From positions 1 to 64,000 of the forward strand of contig JAQUUB010000012.1 in assembly GCA_028694115.1 (NCBI GenBank): a stretch of 64,000 bases of DNA, in the 5' to 3' direction. Positions 49,357 to 60,100 of the stretch are shown piece by piece (positions within the stretch are counted from its first letter, which is position 1; every line of letters begins with the position of its first letter). The notes below the pieces were generated by a model, which ran no database searches, was not told the origin of the DNA, and saw only the letters and a list, made by a program, of their open reading frames with translations. Source of the DNA: Lachnospiraceae bacterium. Its GTDB lineage: Bacteria > Bacillota_A > Clostridia > Lachnospirales > Lachnospiraceae. The translations under genes and the position numbers were made by a program.

Positions 49357-52300
49357 ATGACAACGGCATATATCTTTTCCACAATTTTATTTGTTATGGC
49401 AACCATATCAATTTGTATGGGCATACACATTTTAAGTGATGATCAAAGAAAATCAGGAAATTCAAAATTGGTTTTCCTTTTATGCATGTTTGGCGCAATA
49501 TGGGATATCGGATTCGGATTGATGGGACTGCAGACAGAGATTACATATCTTAAATTGTTTCGAGGAATCGGGATTTTCGGTGGACTATCGTTTATAACTA
49601 CTATGACAGTTACGATAGCAGCCTGGCTTCAACTAGATGATGTAGATGTTAAAACAGCTTTTAGCGCAGAAATACTTATGGAGATTGTTGCACTGCCATT
49701 TCTAATAAATCGGAATGCAGTAGAGTTTGTTAAGACGGCTTATGGAACGTATTTTATTCCCGAGGGAATGAGTGCACGTATCGCACAGCCAGTATTTCTT
49801 ATATTATCTACTGTGATCATGGTGGTAATTATCTGGGCAGGATGGAAAAGAGCCAAAATGAAATGGGAAAAGCAAGTCGTTTATATTACGATATATGGGG
49901 TTGTTTTTTATTTAGTGGGAAATTTGATTGATATCTTTCGTACTATTTTTCAAATGAAAATATTTCCGATTAGTATGTTTACACAAATGATTACTTTGCT
50001 TTTTATCAAGCATATTGTTACTCATCATGGAAAACATAAAATGACATTACAGAACTTCTCGAATTACATCTATTCTGTAGTTAGTACACCTATTTTAATC
50101 TGCGATAATAACGGAGAAATCCGTTTGTATAATGAATCGGCTAAAAAATTTTTCCATAGTTTTGGAACTCAGTTAACAGGCAAGGAACTTAAAGATCTAT
50201 TTAAGTTTGAGGAAACTGACTTCAAATTGTTAAAGGAGAGTGGCAAAACACCAGAAGAAAAATTACAGCATATTGATGGAATGTGTTTTGCCAATAAAGG
50301 ACTCTGTAATTTAGAGCTTACAAGTATTTTTGATGAATTTTCAAAAAAAATCGGTGATATTATTGTGGTAAATGATATTACTGAAAAAATAAGAATCATA
50401 CAAGAATTAGATGAAAGTAAGGAAGAGGCAATTAGGGCAAATAAAGCGAAAAGCAGTTTTCTCGCAAATATGTCACATGAAATAAGAACGCCTATGAATG
50501 CAGTGGTAGGAATCAGCGAGCTGCTTTTAAGAAAAGAACTTTCTGAAGATGTTCGTGCCGATGTTCATAATATTCAGAATGCGGGTAACGGACTATTAAA
50601 TATTATCAATGATATTTTGGATATTAGCAAAATAGAATCTGGAAAATATGAAATTGTGAACGAACCGTATAATTTGGAGTCTTTATTATTAGATGTTTCG
50701 AATATTATTTTAGTAAGACTAAAGGATAAAACAGTTAAATTTATCATTGAAGCAGATCCAAACTTACCCAAAACGATGGTAGGAGATGCGATTCGTATTA
50801 AGCAGATTTTGATTAATATTATCGGAAACGCCGTTAAATTTACAAAGACAGGGTATATAATACTTGAAATCAGCTGGATTCAAGGTGAAAATGGAAAAGC
50901 TTTTTTGGTTTTTCATGTCAAGGATTCGGGAATAGGAATCAAAGAGCAAGATATTGGAAAACTGTTTGGTTTGTTTAATCAAGTAGATACGAAAAAAAAC
51001 AGAAATATCACAGGATCTGGACTAGGGCTTGCAATTAGTAAAAATTTAGCAGTTTTAATGGGAGGTAACATTACTGTTGATAGCGTTTATGGAAAAGGTA
51101 CTACTTTTACGATTACATTAAATCAGTTCATAGAAGAGTACATACCAATTGTTCATATCATGGAAAAGGAAAAAATATGTGTCGGAATACTAGAAAAGGA
51201 AGAATTTATTAGAGAAAGTATCCAAAATATATTAGAGTTGAATCAAATTTCATTTATTCAAGGAACTACTATCGAAGCATTTTGGGAACAACCAATCACC
51301 CATTTGTTTATTAGACCAGTAGAACAGTTAGAGGCAGACAGATATTTAAAGGAGCAAAATGGAGACTGTAAGGTGCTTCTCTTAAACGGAATGTTTGAAC
51401 CGCCTGTTAATAGTAATAATCATACTTCAATGTTGTTAGCTTTAGCTTCGATACAAATCAATTATTACTTTAATGGACTAGCGATTCCACAAACTTTTGA
51501 GTGTGACAGCTTTGATGAGACGGCGATTCAACCAATGTCATATGCAAAAGTATTAATTGTAGATGATAACCATACGAATCTGATTGTAGCGGAAGGTCTT
51601 ATGAAGCCTTATCAGATGCAGATAGACAAAGCTATGGATGGGCAAACCGCAATTAGTATGGTAAAAGACAAGGAATATGATTTAGTTTTTATGGATCATA
51701 TGATGCCAGGAATGGATGGTGTGGAGACAGTCAAAGAGATTCGTTCTTTGGCGGGTGAGAGATTTAAGAATTTACCAATTGTTGCTCTGTCTGCGAATGC
51801 ATTAAGTGGAGCAAGAGAGATGTTTGAAAAATCAGGATTCCAGGGATTCTTAGCAAAACCTATGAATTTACAGGAATTAGATCATGTTTTAGTGAAATAT
51901 CTAGCTGTAAAACGTCCCCCAGAAATGCCAATACGTGTAATTAAAAAGTCAGATAAAAAAACAGTTCTTAATTTCATTAAGGGTGTTCATACTGATATTG
52001 GAATGAAATATGCAGGAATGGATCTTGATATTTATCACACAATATTAAAAACCTATTATCCAGATATGACAGAACGATTAGTAGAATTAGAACATATTTT
52101 TGCAAAGAAGGATTTAAAATTATTTGCTACCTATGCGCATGCAATGAAAAGTGCATCAGCGAGTGTAGGTGCTATCGAAATTTCTGAGCTTGCGAAGATT
52201 CTAGAATTTGCAGGAAAAGAAGAGAATGTTTCAACAATTGAAGAAAAGTTGCAGGAATTCATCAATAAATTTAGAGAAGTATTACAAAGTATCGGGGAAT

Positions 52301-52560
52301 ATTTAAATAAGCTTAAATGGGAAGAAAAGGAACAGGGGATTGAGACACTGGATTATCTTGATAAGATTGATTCTAAGTTAAAAGAACGGTTATATCAGGC
52401 AGTTGACGGTATGGATTCTATTACAGCAGAAGAAGTATTAAAGGAAATCAATCAATATACTTATAATGCAGAAATAGCCTATTACCTTGAGAAAATTGGA
52501 CAAGCTATAAACGATTATCAATATGATACTGCGCTTACTTATCTTAAATTACTCCATTAA
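49357..52560 (+). CDS. Hybrid sensor histidine kinase with receiver and Hpt domains
   Basis: A 1067-residue phosphorelay protein. Residues 1-215 hold about seven hydrophobic segments (an uncharacterised 7TM-type sensor). A PAS-like domain follows (about 235-345). HisKA has H374 in ANMSHEIRTPMN, and HATPase has NIIGNAVKFT and GSGLGLAISK. Residues about 605-700 look like a degenerate receiver without a phospho-Asp site. A complete receiver has D780 (MDHMMPGMDG) and the Hpt domain has H928 (YAHAMKSASA). The output regulator is not encoded nearby. RBS GAGGGTGAGGGA. Confidence 0.92.
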   Translation: MTTAYIFSTILFVMATISICMGIHILSDDQRKSGNSKLVFLLCMFGAIWDIGFGLMGLQTEITYLKLFRGIGIFGGLSFITTMTVTIAAWLQLDDVDVKTAFSAEILMEIVALPFLINRNAVEFVKTAYGTYFIPEGMSARIAQPVFLILSTVIMVVIIWAGWKRAKMKWEKQVVYITIYGVVFYLVGNLIDIFRTIFQMKIFPISMFTQMITLLFIKHIVTHHGKHKMTLQNFSNYIYSVVSTPILICDNNGEIRLYNESAKKFFHSFGTQLTGKELKDLFKFEETDFKLLKESGKTPEEKLQHIDGMCFANKGLCNLELTSIFDEFSKKIGDIIVVNDITEKIRIIQELDESKEEAIRANKAKSSFLANMSHEIRTPMNAVVGISELLLRKELSEDVRADVHNIQNAGNGLLNIINDILDISKIESGKYEIVNEPYNLESLLLDVSNIILVRLKDKTVKFIIEADPNLPKTMVGDAIRIKQILINIIGNAVKFTKTGYIILEISWIQGENGKAFLVFHVKDSGIGIKEQDIGKLFGLFNQVDTKKNRNITGSGLGLAISKNLAVLMGGNITVDSVYGKGTTFTITLNQFIEEYIPIVHIMEKEKICVGILEKEEFIRESIQNILELNQISFIQGTTIEAFWEQPITHLFIRPVEQLEADRYLKEQNGDCKVLLLNGMFEPPVNSNNHTSMLLALASIQINYYFNGLAIPQTFECDSFDETAIQPMSYAKVLIVDDNHTNLIVAEGLMKPYQMQIDKAMDGQTAISMVKDKEYDLVFMDHMMPGMDGVETVKEIRSLAGERFKNLPIVALSANALSGAREMFEKSGFQGFLAKPMNLQELDHVLVKYLAVKRPPEMPIRVIKKSDKKTVLNFIKGVHTDIGMKYAGMDLDIYHTILKTYYPDMTERLVELEHIFAKKDLKLFATYAHAMKSASASVGAIEISELAKILEFAGKEENVSTIEEKLQEFINKFREVLQSIGEYLNKLKWEEKEQGIETLDYLDKIDSKLKERLYQAVDGMDSITAEEVLKEINQYTYNAEIAYYLEKIGQAINDYQYDTALTYLKLLH

Positions 52561-52573
52561 AAAATCATATATG

Positions 52574-52625
52574 AAAATGCACGACATCTGTCAGAATCAT
52601 TGTTTAACAGTTATCGTGCATTTTT
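52574..52625. terminator. Bidirectional terminator between convergent genes
   Basis: AAAATGCACGA (52574-52584) and TCGTGCATTTT (52614-52624) form an 11-bp perfect stem with A and T runs on the two sides, serving the hybrid kinase and the minus-strand activase. Confidence 0.85.
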
Positions 52626-52634
52626 GTTACTTCT

Positions 52635-55600
52635 TTATTTATTTTCAAGATTTTTATGAGCAGTTGAAAGCATCAGCTTGATACGGTTTAACTGATTTAC
52701 TTCACTTGCACCAGGATCATAGTCGATAGCAACGATATTGGAACCAGGATATTGACGGCGTAGTTCTTTGATGACACCTTTTCCAACTACGTGATTAGGC
52801 AAACATGCAAATGGCTGTGCACATACAATATTTTGGGCACCCGCATGGATGAGCTCTATCATTTCTCCAGTTAAAAACCAGCCTTCTCCAGTTTGATTTC
52901 CAATGGAAACAATGGTGGAAGCATTTTTTGCAGTATCAGCAATGTGAGCTGGAGGTGTAAAATGTTTACTCTTAGCAAATTCCCTAGCAGCGCAGCCTCT
53001 GAATTTTTCCAATGCGAAGATACCAAGTTTTGAATTCCTTTTTGCTTTTTTGGAAGTACCAAGGTAATCTGCTTTATATATCTGATTGTAGAAGCAGTAA
53101 AGTAAGAAATCAAGCAAATCAGGAACGACCGCCTCTGCACCTTCAGCCTCTAATAAATCTACAAGATAGTTGTTTGCTGCAGGTAAGAATTTAACAAGGA
53201 TTTCTCCAACAATACCGACTAAAGGTTTCTTTTCATCGGTAATTTCTAATTGGTCAAATTCCCTTATTATTTTTTTACACAATTTTGTATAACCGAAGTA
53301 AGTAGGATGGTTAGAAGTAACAAAATCCTGGCATTCCTTGCGCAGTTTTGCATGAAGTTCATTTGCAGAACCTTTTACTTTTTCGTAAGGACGCATGCGA
53401 TACAAACAACGCATAAAGATATCACCAAATTCGGCTCCATATAAAGCACGGATAATAAGGTCAGGAGTTAATTTAAATCCAGGATTACTTTCTAATCCTG
53501 AAAGATTAATGGAAATAACAGGTACTTGGTCTAGTCCTGCTTTTTCTAAGGCACGTCTGATAAATCCGATATAGTTTGTTGCACGACATCCGCCTCCAGT
53601 CTGGGAAATCATAACTGCAACTTTATTCAAGTCATACTTTCCAGAAAGCAGAGATTGCATAATTTGACCAACTACCATAAGAGATGGATAACAGGCATCA
53701 TTATTAACGTATTTCAAACCAATATCAACCGCTTCTTTACCGTCATTATCAAGTACTTCAAAATGATATCCTGCTTTTTTAAAAGCTGGTTCAATGATAT
53801 CAAAGTGGATCGGTGACATTTGAGGGCAGAGAATGGTATACTCTTTTTTCATTTCTTCTGTAAATATAACACGTTTGTAAGCAGCAGCAACAGGATGACA
53901 TTCCATGTTTTTTTGTTCTCGGACACGTATTGCGGAAAGAAGAGAACGCACTCGGATTCTTGCTGCTCCTAAATTATTTACTTCATCAATTTTTAAACAG
54001 GTGTAAATCTTACCTGATTTTGAAAGAATATCATTTACCTGGTCAGTAGTTACCGCATCTAAGCCACAGCCAAAAGAATTTAACTGTATTAAATCAAGAT
54101 TTTCATTCGACTTTACAAAGTTCGCCGCAGCATATAAACGAGAATGATACATCCATTGGTCGGAGACCATAAGAGGTCTTTCAACTGGTGCAAGATGTGA
54201 AATAGAATCCTCTGTTAATACAGCAATGCCATAGGAAGTAATTAACTCTGGAATTCCATGATGAATTTCTGGATCAATATGATAGGGGCGTCCAGCTAGT
54301 ACAATTCCGCGTTTATTGTTTGTTTCCATCCACTGTAGGATTTCTTCCCCTTTTTTCTTCATGTATTCTCTAACAATCGTTAATTCTGCCCATGCTTTAT
54401 CAACGGCAATAACAATATCCTCAGGGTTTAACTCAGGAAAACATTCAATTAATCTGGGATAGAGGATTTCCTTATCCCGGAAAGAAAGAAATGGATTTCT
54501 AAAATCTACTTCTTTATGTCCAATTTCCTCTACGTTATTCTTAATATTTTCGGGATAAGAGGTAACAATGGGACAATTATAATGATCATTAGAATCCGAA
54601 AATTCTTTACGTTCATAAAAGACAGAAGGGTAAAAAATCATAGGAACCTTCTGCTTAATCAGCCAGGAAATATGGCCATGTGCAAGTTTTGCAGGGTAGC
54701 ATTCTGATTCACTGGGAATCGATTCAATTCCTAGTTCATAAATCTGGTGAGTAGAGTTTGGCGATAAAACTACCTGATATTTCAATTCTGTAAAGAAGGT
54801 AAACCAAAATGGATAATTTTCGTACATATTAAGAACACGTGGAATACCAACTTTTCCATTGACTGCTTCGGATTCTGGCAGTGGTTCATAGGAAAAGAGA
54901 CGTTCGGCTTTATATTCAAATAGATTTGGAATATTATTTTCATTTTTCGGTTTTCCAATCCCACGTTCACAACGATTACCAGAGACAAATTGACGACCGC
55001 CAGTAAAACGATTAATTGTAAGTCGACAGTTATTTGTACAACCTTTACATTTTGCCATCGAAGTCACGAAATCTAAGGCATTGATTTTTTCAATGGTTAA
55101 CATGTTTGATTTATAAGAATTTGTATGTCGCTCTCTTGCAATCAGAGCAGCACCGAATGCGCCCATGATTCCAGCAATATCAGGACGAACGGCTTCACAG
55201 CCAGCTATTTTTTCAAAGCTTCGTAAAACGGCACTGTTATAAAAAGTACCACCTTGAACAACAATTTTTTCACCAAGTTCAGATGCATCACTTACTTTAA
55301 TAACTTTAAACAATGCATTTTTGATTACAGAGTAGGCAAGGCCAGCAGAGTTATCTGCTACAGAAGCACCCTCCTTCTGGGCTTGTTTTACTTTGGAATT
55401 CATAAATACGGTACAGCGTGTACCTAAATCGATTGGATGTTCTGCAAAAAGTGCTTCTGATGCAAAATCTGTTACAGAATAATTTAATGATTTTGCGAAG
55501 GTTTCAATAAAGGAACCACAGCCAGAGGAACAAGCCTCATTGAGTTGAACACTATCAACCGTTTGATTTTTGATTTTAATACATTTCATGTCCTGGCCAC

Positions 55601-56867
55601 CAATGTCGAGGATACAATCAACATCAGGAGCAAAGAAAGCGGCAGCGTAGTAGTGTGCGACAGTTTCTACTTCTCCTTCGTCTAACATCAGGGCAGACTT
55701 AATCAGGGCTTCTCCATAGCCAGTAGAACAGGAGTGGACAATCCTTGCATCCTTTGGCAACTGAGTGTAAATATCCTTAATCGCACGGATTGTAGTTGCC
55801 AGTGGACTTCCGTTATTATTATCATAGAAAGAGTAAAGCAGGCTGCCGTCAGTTCCAACAAGAGCGGCTTTTGTCGTGGTACTACCGGCATCAATTCCAA
55901 GATAACAGTCTCCACGGTAGGTAGATAAATCGCGAGTCTTTACTTTAGCAGAAGCATGTCGTTTTTCGAAATCATTATAATCTTTTTCTGTAGCAAACAG
56001 AGGTTCCATACGAGCTACCTCAAATTCCATTTTAATAGGAACTGACAATTTCTTAACCATCTCACTTAAAGTAGTGACAATTTCCTTTTTGAAATTCAGA
56101 GCAGAACCAATTGCAGCAAATAAATGAGAATGATCAGGTGCAATAATATGTTCCTCATCAAGCTTCAAAGTACGAATAAAAGATTCCTTTAACTCAGATA
56201 AAAAGTGAAGAGGTCCACCAAGAAATGCAACATGTCCTCTGATAGGTTTTCCGCATGCAAGCCCACTAATCGTCTGATTTACGACAGCCTGAAAAATAGA
56301 AGCAGCTAAATCTTCCTTTGTTGCACCTTCATTAATGAGTGGCTGAATATCGGACTTCGCAAATACACCACATCTTGCAGCAATGGTATATAAAGATTGA
56401 TAATTTTTGGCATAATCATTTAAACCTGAGGCATCGGTCTGCAAAAGGGACGCCATCTGGTCAATAAAGGAACCAGTACCACCAGCACAGATTCCATTCA
56501 TTCGTTGTTCTACATTACCACCCTCAAAATAAATGATTTTGGCATCTTCCCCGCCAAGCTCTATCGCAACATCCGTTTGTGGAGCATAATCAGTAAGTGC
56601 GGTTGACACAGCAATCACTTCCTGCACAAAAGGCACGCCTAAATTGGAAGCGAGAGTAAGACCACCTGAACCTGTAATCATAGGTGATAATTTAATATCT
56701 CCTAGCTCCATAAAGGATTTGTCAAGTAACATATGCAAAGTTTCTCTGATGTTCGCGTAATGTCTTTCATAATCTGAAAACATAACTTTATGTGATTCAT
56801 CAAGGATAGCGATTTTTACAGTTGTAGAACCGATATCAATACCCAATGTATATAACTGTTCGGACAT
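52635..56867 (-). CDS. Giant acyl-CoA dehydratase activase-related protein
   Basis: A 1410-residue protein combining two BadF/BadG-type ASKHA ATPase domains (about 1-260, [17 protein letters not shown]; and about 315-580, [17 protein letters not shown]) with a DUF2229 region (about 650-900) and a 2-hydroxyacyl-CoA dehydratase-like C-terminal part (about 980-1390). Cysteine motifs such as [11 protein letters not shown] and [11 protein letters not shown] resemble those that hold the [4Fe-4S] cluster between activase subunits. Family members are thought to use ATP to inject low-potential electrons into a partner enzyme; the specific partner of this giant class is not established. RBS GGAGAA on the minus strand. 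No dehydratase subunit genes are adjacent. Confidence 0.9.
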   Translation of the reverse strand: MSEQLYTLGIDIGSTTVKIAILDESHKVMFSDYERHYANIRETLHMLLDKSFMELGDIKLSPMITGSGGLTLASNLGVPFVQEVIAVSTALTDYAPQTDVAIELGGEDAKIIYFEGGNVEQRMNGICAGGTGSFIDQMASLLQTDASGLNDYAKNYQSLYTIAARCGVFAKSDIQPLINEGATKEDLAASIFQAVVNQTISGLACGKPIRGHVAFLGGPLHFLSELKESFIRTLKLDEEHIIAPDHSHLFAAIGSALNFKKEIVTTLSEMVKKLSVPIKMEFEVARMEPLFATEKDYNDFEKRHASAKVKTRDLSTYRGDCYLGIDAGSTTTKAALVGTDGSLLYSFYDNNNGSPLATTIRAIKDIYTQLPKDARIVHSCSTGYGEALIKSALMLDEGEVETVAHYYAAAFFAPDVDCILDIGGQDMKCIKIKNQTVDSVQLNEACSSGCGSFIETFAKSLNYSVTDFASEALFAEHPIDLGTRCTVFMNSKVKQAQKEGASVADNSAGLAYSVIKNALFKVIKVSDASELGEKIVVQGGTFYNSAVLRSFEKIAGCEAVRPDIAGIMGAFGAALIARERHTNSYKSNMLTIEKINALDFVTSMAKCKGCTNNCRLTINRFTGGRQFVSGNRCERGIGKPKNENNIPNLFEYKAERLFSYEPLPESEAVNGKVGIPRVLNMYENYPFWFTFFTELKYQVVLSPNSTHQIYELGIESIPSESECYPAKLAHGHISWLIKQKVPMIFYPSVFYERKEFSDSNDHYNCPIVTSYPENIKNNVEEIGHKEVDFRNPFLSFRDKEILYPRLIECFPELNPEDIVIAVDKAWAELTIVREYMKKKGEEILQWMETNNKRGIVLAGRPYHIDPEIHHGIPELITSYGIAVLTEDSISHLAPVERPLMVSDQWMYHSRLYAAANFVKSNENLDLIQLNSFGCGLDAVTTDQVNDILSKSGKIYTCLKIDEVNNLGAARIRVRSLLSAIRVREQKNMECHPVAAAYKRVIFTEEMKKEYTILCPQMSPIHFDIIEPAFKKAGYHFEVLDNDGKEAVDIGLKYVNNDACYPSLMVVGQIMQSLLSGKYDLNKVAVMISQTGGGCRATNYIGFIRRALEKAGLDQVPVISINLSGLESNPGFKLTPDLIIRALYGAEFGDIFMRCLYRMRPYEKVKGSANELHAKLRKECQDFVTSNHPTYFGYTKLCKKIIREFDQLEITDEKKPLVGIVGEILVKFLPAANNYLVDLLEAEGAEAVVPDLLDFLLYCFYNQIYKADYLGTSKKAKRNSKLGIFALEKFRGCAAREFAKSKHFTPPAHIADTAKNASTIVSIGNQTGEGWFLTGEMIELIHAGAQNIVCAQPFACLPNHVVGKGVIKELRRQYPGSNIVAIDYDPGASEVNQLNRIKLMLSTAHKNLENK

Positions 56868-57022
56868 TGTAATTCTCCATTCTCTATTAAAAGTACAAGT
56901 GAAATACCTGCCTATAAGAAGACCAAATTACATTATACGACACAGTAAAACAAAGTTCAATTAAGAAATATTAAAAAAGTCTGAAATGTCTTATGAAATG
57001 CCTATAACAATCCGATATATCA

Positions 57023-57051
57023 TTGTATTCTACAATATCTTGTGTTAAAAT
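57023..57051 (+). promoter_or_regulatory. Promoter of the surface-protein operon
   Basis: TTGTAT (57023-57028), a 17-bp spacer and TAAAAT (57046-57051), 52 bp before the start codon of the surface protein. Confidence 0.55.
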
Positions 57052-57102
57052 TTATAAGAGTGGCTTTTTGTATACTATTCACAAAAGAAGAAGGAAGAGC
57101 AT

Positions 57103-60100
57103 ATGAAAAAAGAACGTTTTAAGAGAATGTTATCTATTTTAATATCGGTTTGTTTGATTGTCACTATGGTACCAGCCACAGGGACGAATACTTATGCGGA
57201 AGAAATGGATGAATTAAATGAAATAGATATAGAACAGGAAAGCGTTCAAAATTCTTTTGCGGAGAGCGCAGACGAAACATCAGAAGAAACTTCAGAAGAA
57301 ACTTCAGAAGAAACTTCAGAAGAAACGCTTGAGGAATCTTCAGTCGGTACAGACGGAGAAACGATTACGGTCTTCAACAATAGCAATGGTACAAATAAAA
57401 TTGATTGGGGTTATGAACTTGGCACTTGCGTATTAGATGGTGATGAAGCTATTTTTGTTGATGCACATACCACTAATAGTGAGATTGATATTCCGACTTA
57501 TGTATTAGTTTCGGCGTACAATGGGGTAGATAACTCAGGTATGAAATTCACACAGGAAACAGTAACAGATCCTAATGCTGGAAAAGTATATAAAGTGACT
57601 GCAATCAGTGAGAATTGCTTCTACAATAAAAGACAGACACAAATTATTAATATACCCAATACCATTAAAAGTAATCTTACATATAAATTTTTTGAAACAT
57701 GTGATTCCCTGACTACAATTAACATCGTACGTTCTAGCGTGAATGAACCATATGGAAGATATTTTGACGGTGCAAATATTAACGACTCCAAAGGTGTTTT
57801 GATTGATTTGATTGATTTGAAAGAAACGGGAAAACAGAAGGTTGTCTATTGTCCTGTGAAAACATCGTTAACTACATATAATTTTCCGAATTATTATGCT
57901 TCCAGCTTTTTTGAGGTGGAAGACGGTGCCTTCAAAGGATGTGAGACTATAAAGGAGATAACGAATAATAGTTTATATAAAATCACACGGATAGGAAAGA
58001 ACGCATTTGAAAACTGTACAAATCTTTCCTCTGCCATTGTATTTACAAAAGGAATTCAAAGAGTAGAGGATGAGGCTTTTAAGGGGTGTGTTTCTTTAAA
58101 AAGCATTAAGTTTGCAGCGGACTATCCTTCTCCTATTTACTTAGGTAACCGTGTCTTTGAAAATACTGCGATAGAGAGTATTCATTTTCCATATATGCTG
58201 ACAGATGTCAGGGGAACAACATTTTATGGCATGAATTCACTTAAAACGATAACCGTAGATAAATTAAATGATTATTTTTATGCTGAAAATGGTGCATTAT
58301 ATAATTATGATAGCGTCAACAAAAAGCGAGGAAACCGATTAGTGGTAGTTCCAGCAGCACTTGGATTTACGGATGGGACTTATCAAATTCCCTATGGTGT
58401 CACGGAACTTGATCCGGACGCTATTATGAATTGTGAGAGCCTTTCTACCATTAAATTTCCAAGTAATATCTACTCCATTAGCAGCAATGCGATACATAGT
58501 TGTACGGCTCTTCGAAAAGTCTATATTTATAGTGGATTCCCAGATTTACAGCTAGATCAGACGAGCTTTGACGATATTTTTGCCGATTGCGGTTATGGCG
58601 CAAGAAGTATTACGATTTATACTGGTTTAGATACGAGAGCCTGGAAGTTTGCAGAACAAAAGGGATATCAAACAAGTTCCCTGTATGATTTACAGGATTA
58701 TAGTTTTACAGATACGCCAGAAGGGAAAGTATTAACAGGAATCACCTATAATCAGCAGTATCAGAATGTTGTGATACCAGATTTTGTTGTTACGGATCCT
58801 GATACAAGACCAGCTACTACAAAGAAATTTGTTGTGAAAGTTTCAGAAAATGCTTTGGCAAATCCCAATATTACTTCCGTTTTATTTATGGCACATATGA
58901 AAGATGTAGATCCAAATGCATTTCGAATTGTTCCAGATCCAGATGATTTTTCAAAGGATACGAATGCGGATAGTCTTGATTCAATCTATATTGAAGAAGG
59001 AAACACGGCTCTTTGTAGTATCGATGGAGTACTCTATAAGCATACACTAAGCAGTAATGGGGTAGATTATAATATTAGCGAATTGTTGTATTATCCAGTA
59101 GGTAGGACAGCTACCACCTTTGATACTCCGTCAACACTATCCTATTTACCACCGAACGCATTCCGTGGAGCTTCTAAGCTTAAAATTCTGAATATTTTTG
59201 ACAGTATTCAAGGAATCGGCGGAAATGCGACTACAGCACTTGGTGATTATAATGAAACAGCGGCATTTGCCGGATGTAAGAATCTGGTAGCAATCAATAT
59301 TGTGAAATCAAATTCTGGCAAGCTTATTAGATATGGGTCTCATCAAGGTGTTCTCTATCAGGCTGATAATGGGGCACTTGTAACCTTGCTCTTTTACCCG
59401 AAAGGACAAAGGATTCCTTCAGAGGTGGGTCTGTCGGCAATCAGCTATGAAGTCCCATCGGGATGTTTGAAAATAGAAGACGTTAAGAATTGTATCTATT
59501 TGAAGGGTATCACAATTCCAAAGAGTGTTGAGACCATTGATAGTCATGCGTTCGAAGGATGTTTTGAACTTGGAAGTGTTATATTTAAGGAAACAGGTAC
59601 AGGGAATGGTATCAAAACAATTGGTGAACGATCATTTGCGAATACGAAGCTTTTAAATATCACAATTCCAGCTACGGTTAAAAATATTGGCCAGCAGGCA
59701 TTTTACAATTGTATTAAATTAGGTGAAGTTGTGATAAAAGGTGATAGCCTTTTGTCGATCGGAGAACAAGCGTTTTATAGGGATACGGCACTTACAAAGG
59801 TAACTATTTATGGCACTCAGTTGGTAAAGGGTGGAGAAGTTGTTGTAGCAAAATCTGCTTTTCGCTTTTGTACAAAATTAACAGATTTTGCAATCACAAA
59901 TATGAAGAGTGCCTCATTATACGAATACAGTTTAGCAAATAATACATCTTTGAAGTCCGTTGATTTTAACCAGACGGATGTAAATGTAATAGAAAATTCA
60001 GTTTTTCAAAACTGCTCTGCACTAGAAAAAGTTGATCTTTCTGATAGCGATGGGTTAAAAAGTTTAGGCACTAGCTCCTTTAAGGATTGTTCCTCTTTGA

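Noticed and set aside
57280..57327. CRISPR-like short repeats
   Set aside because: The 12-bp units are contiguous, in frame and code for SEET; there are no spacers.
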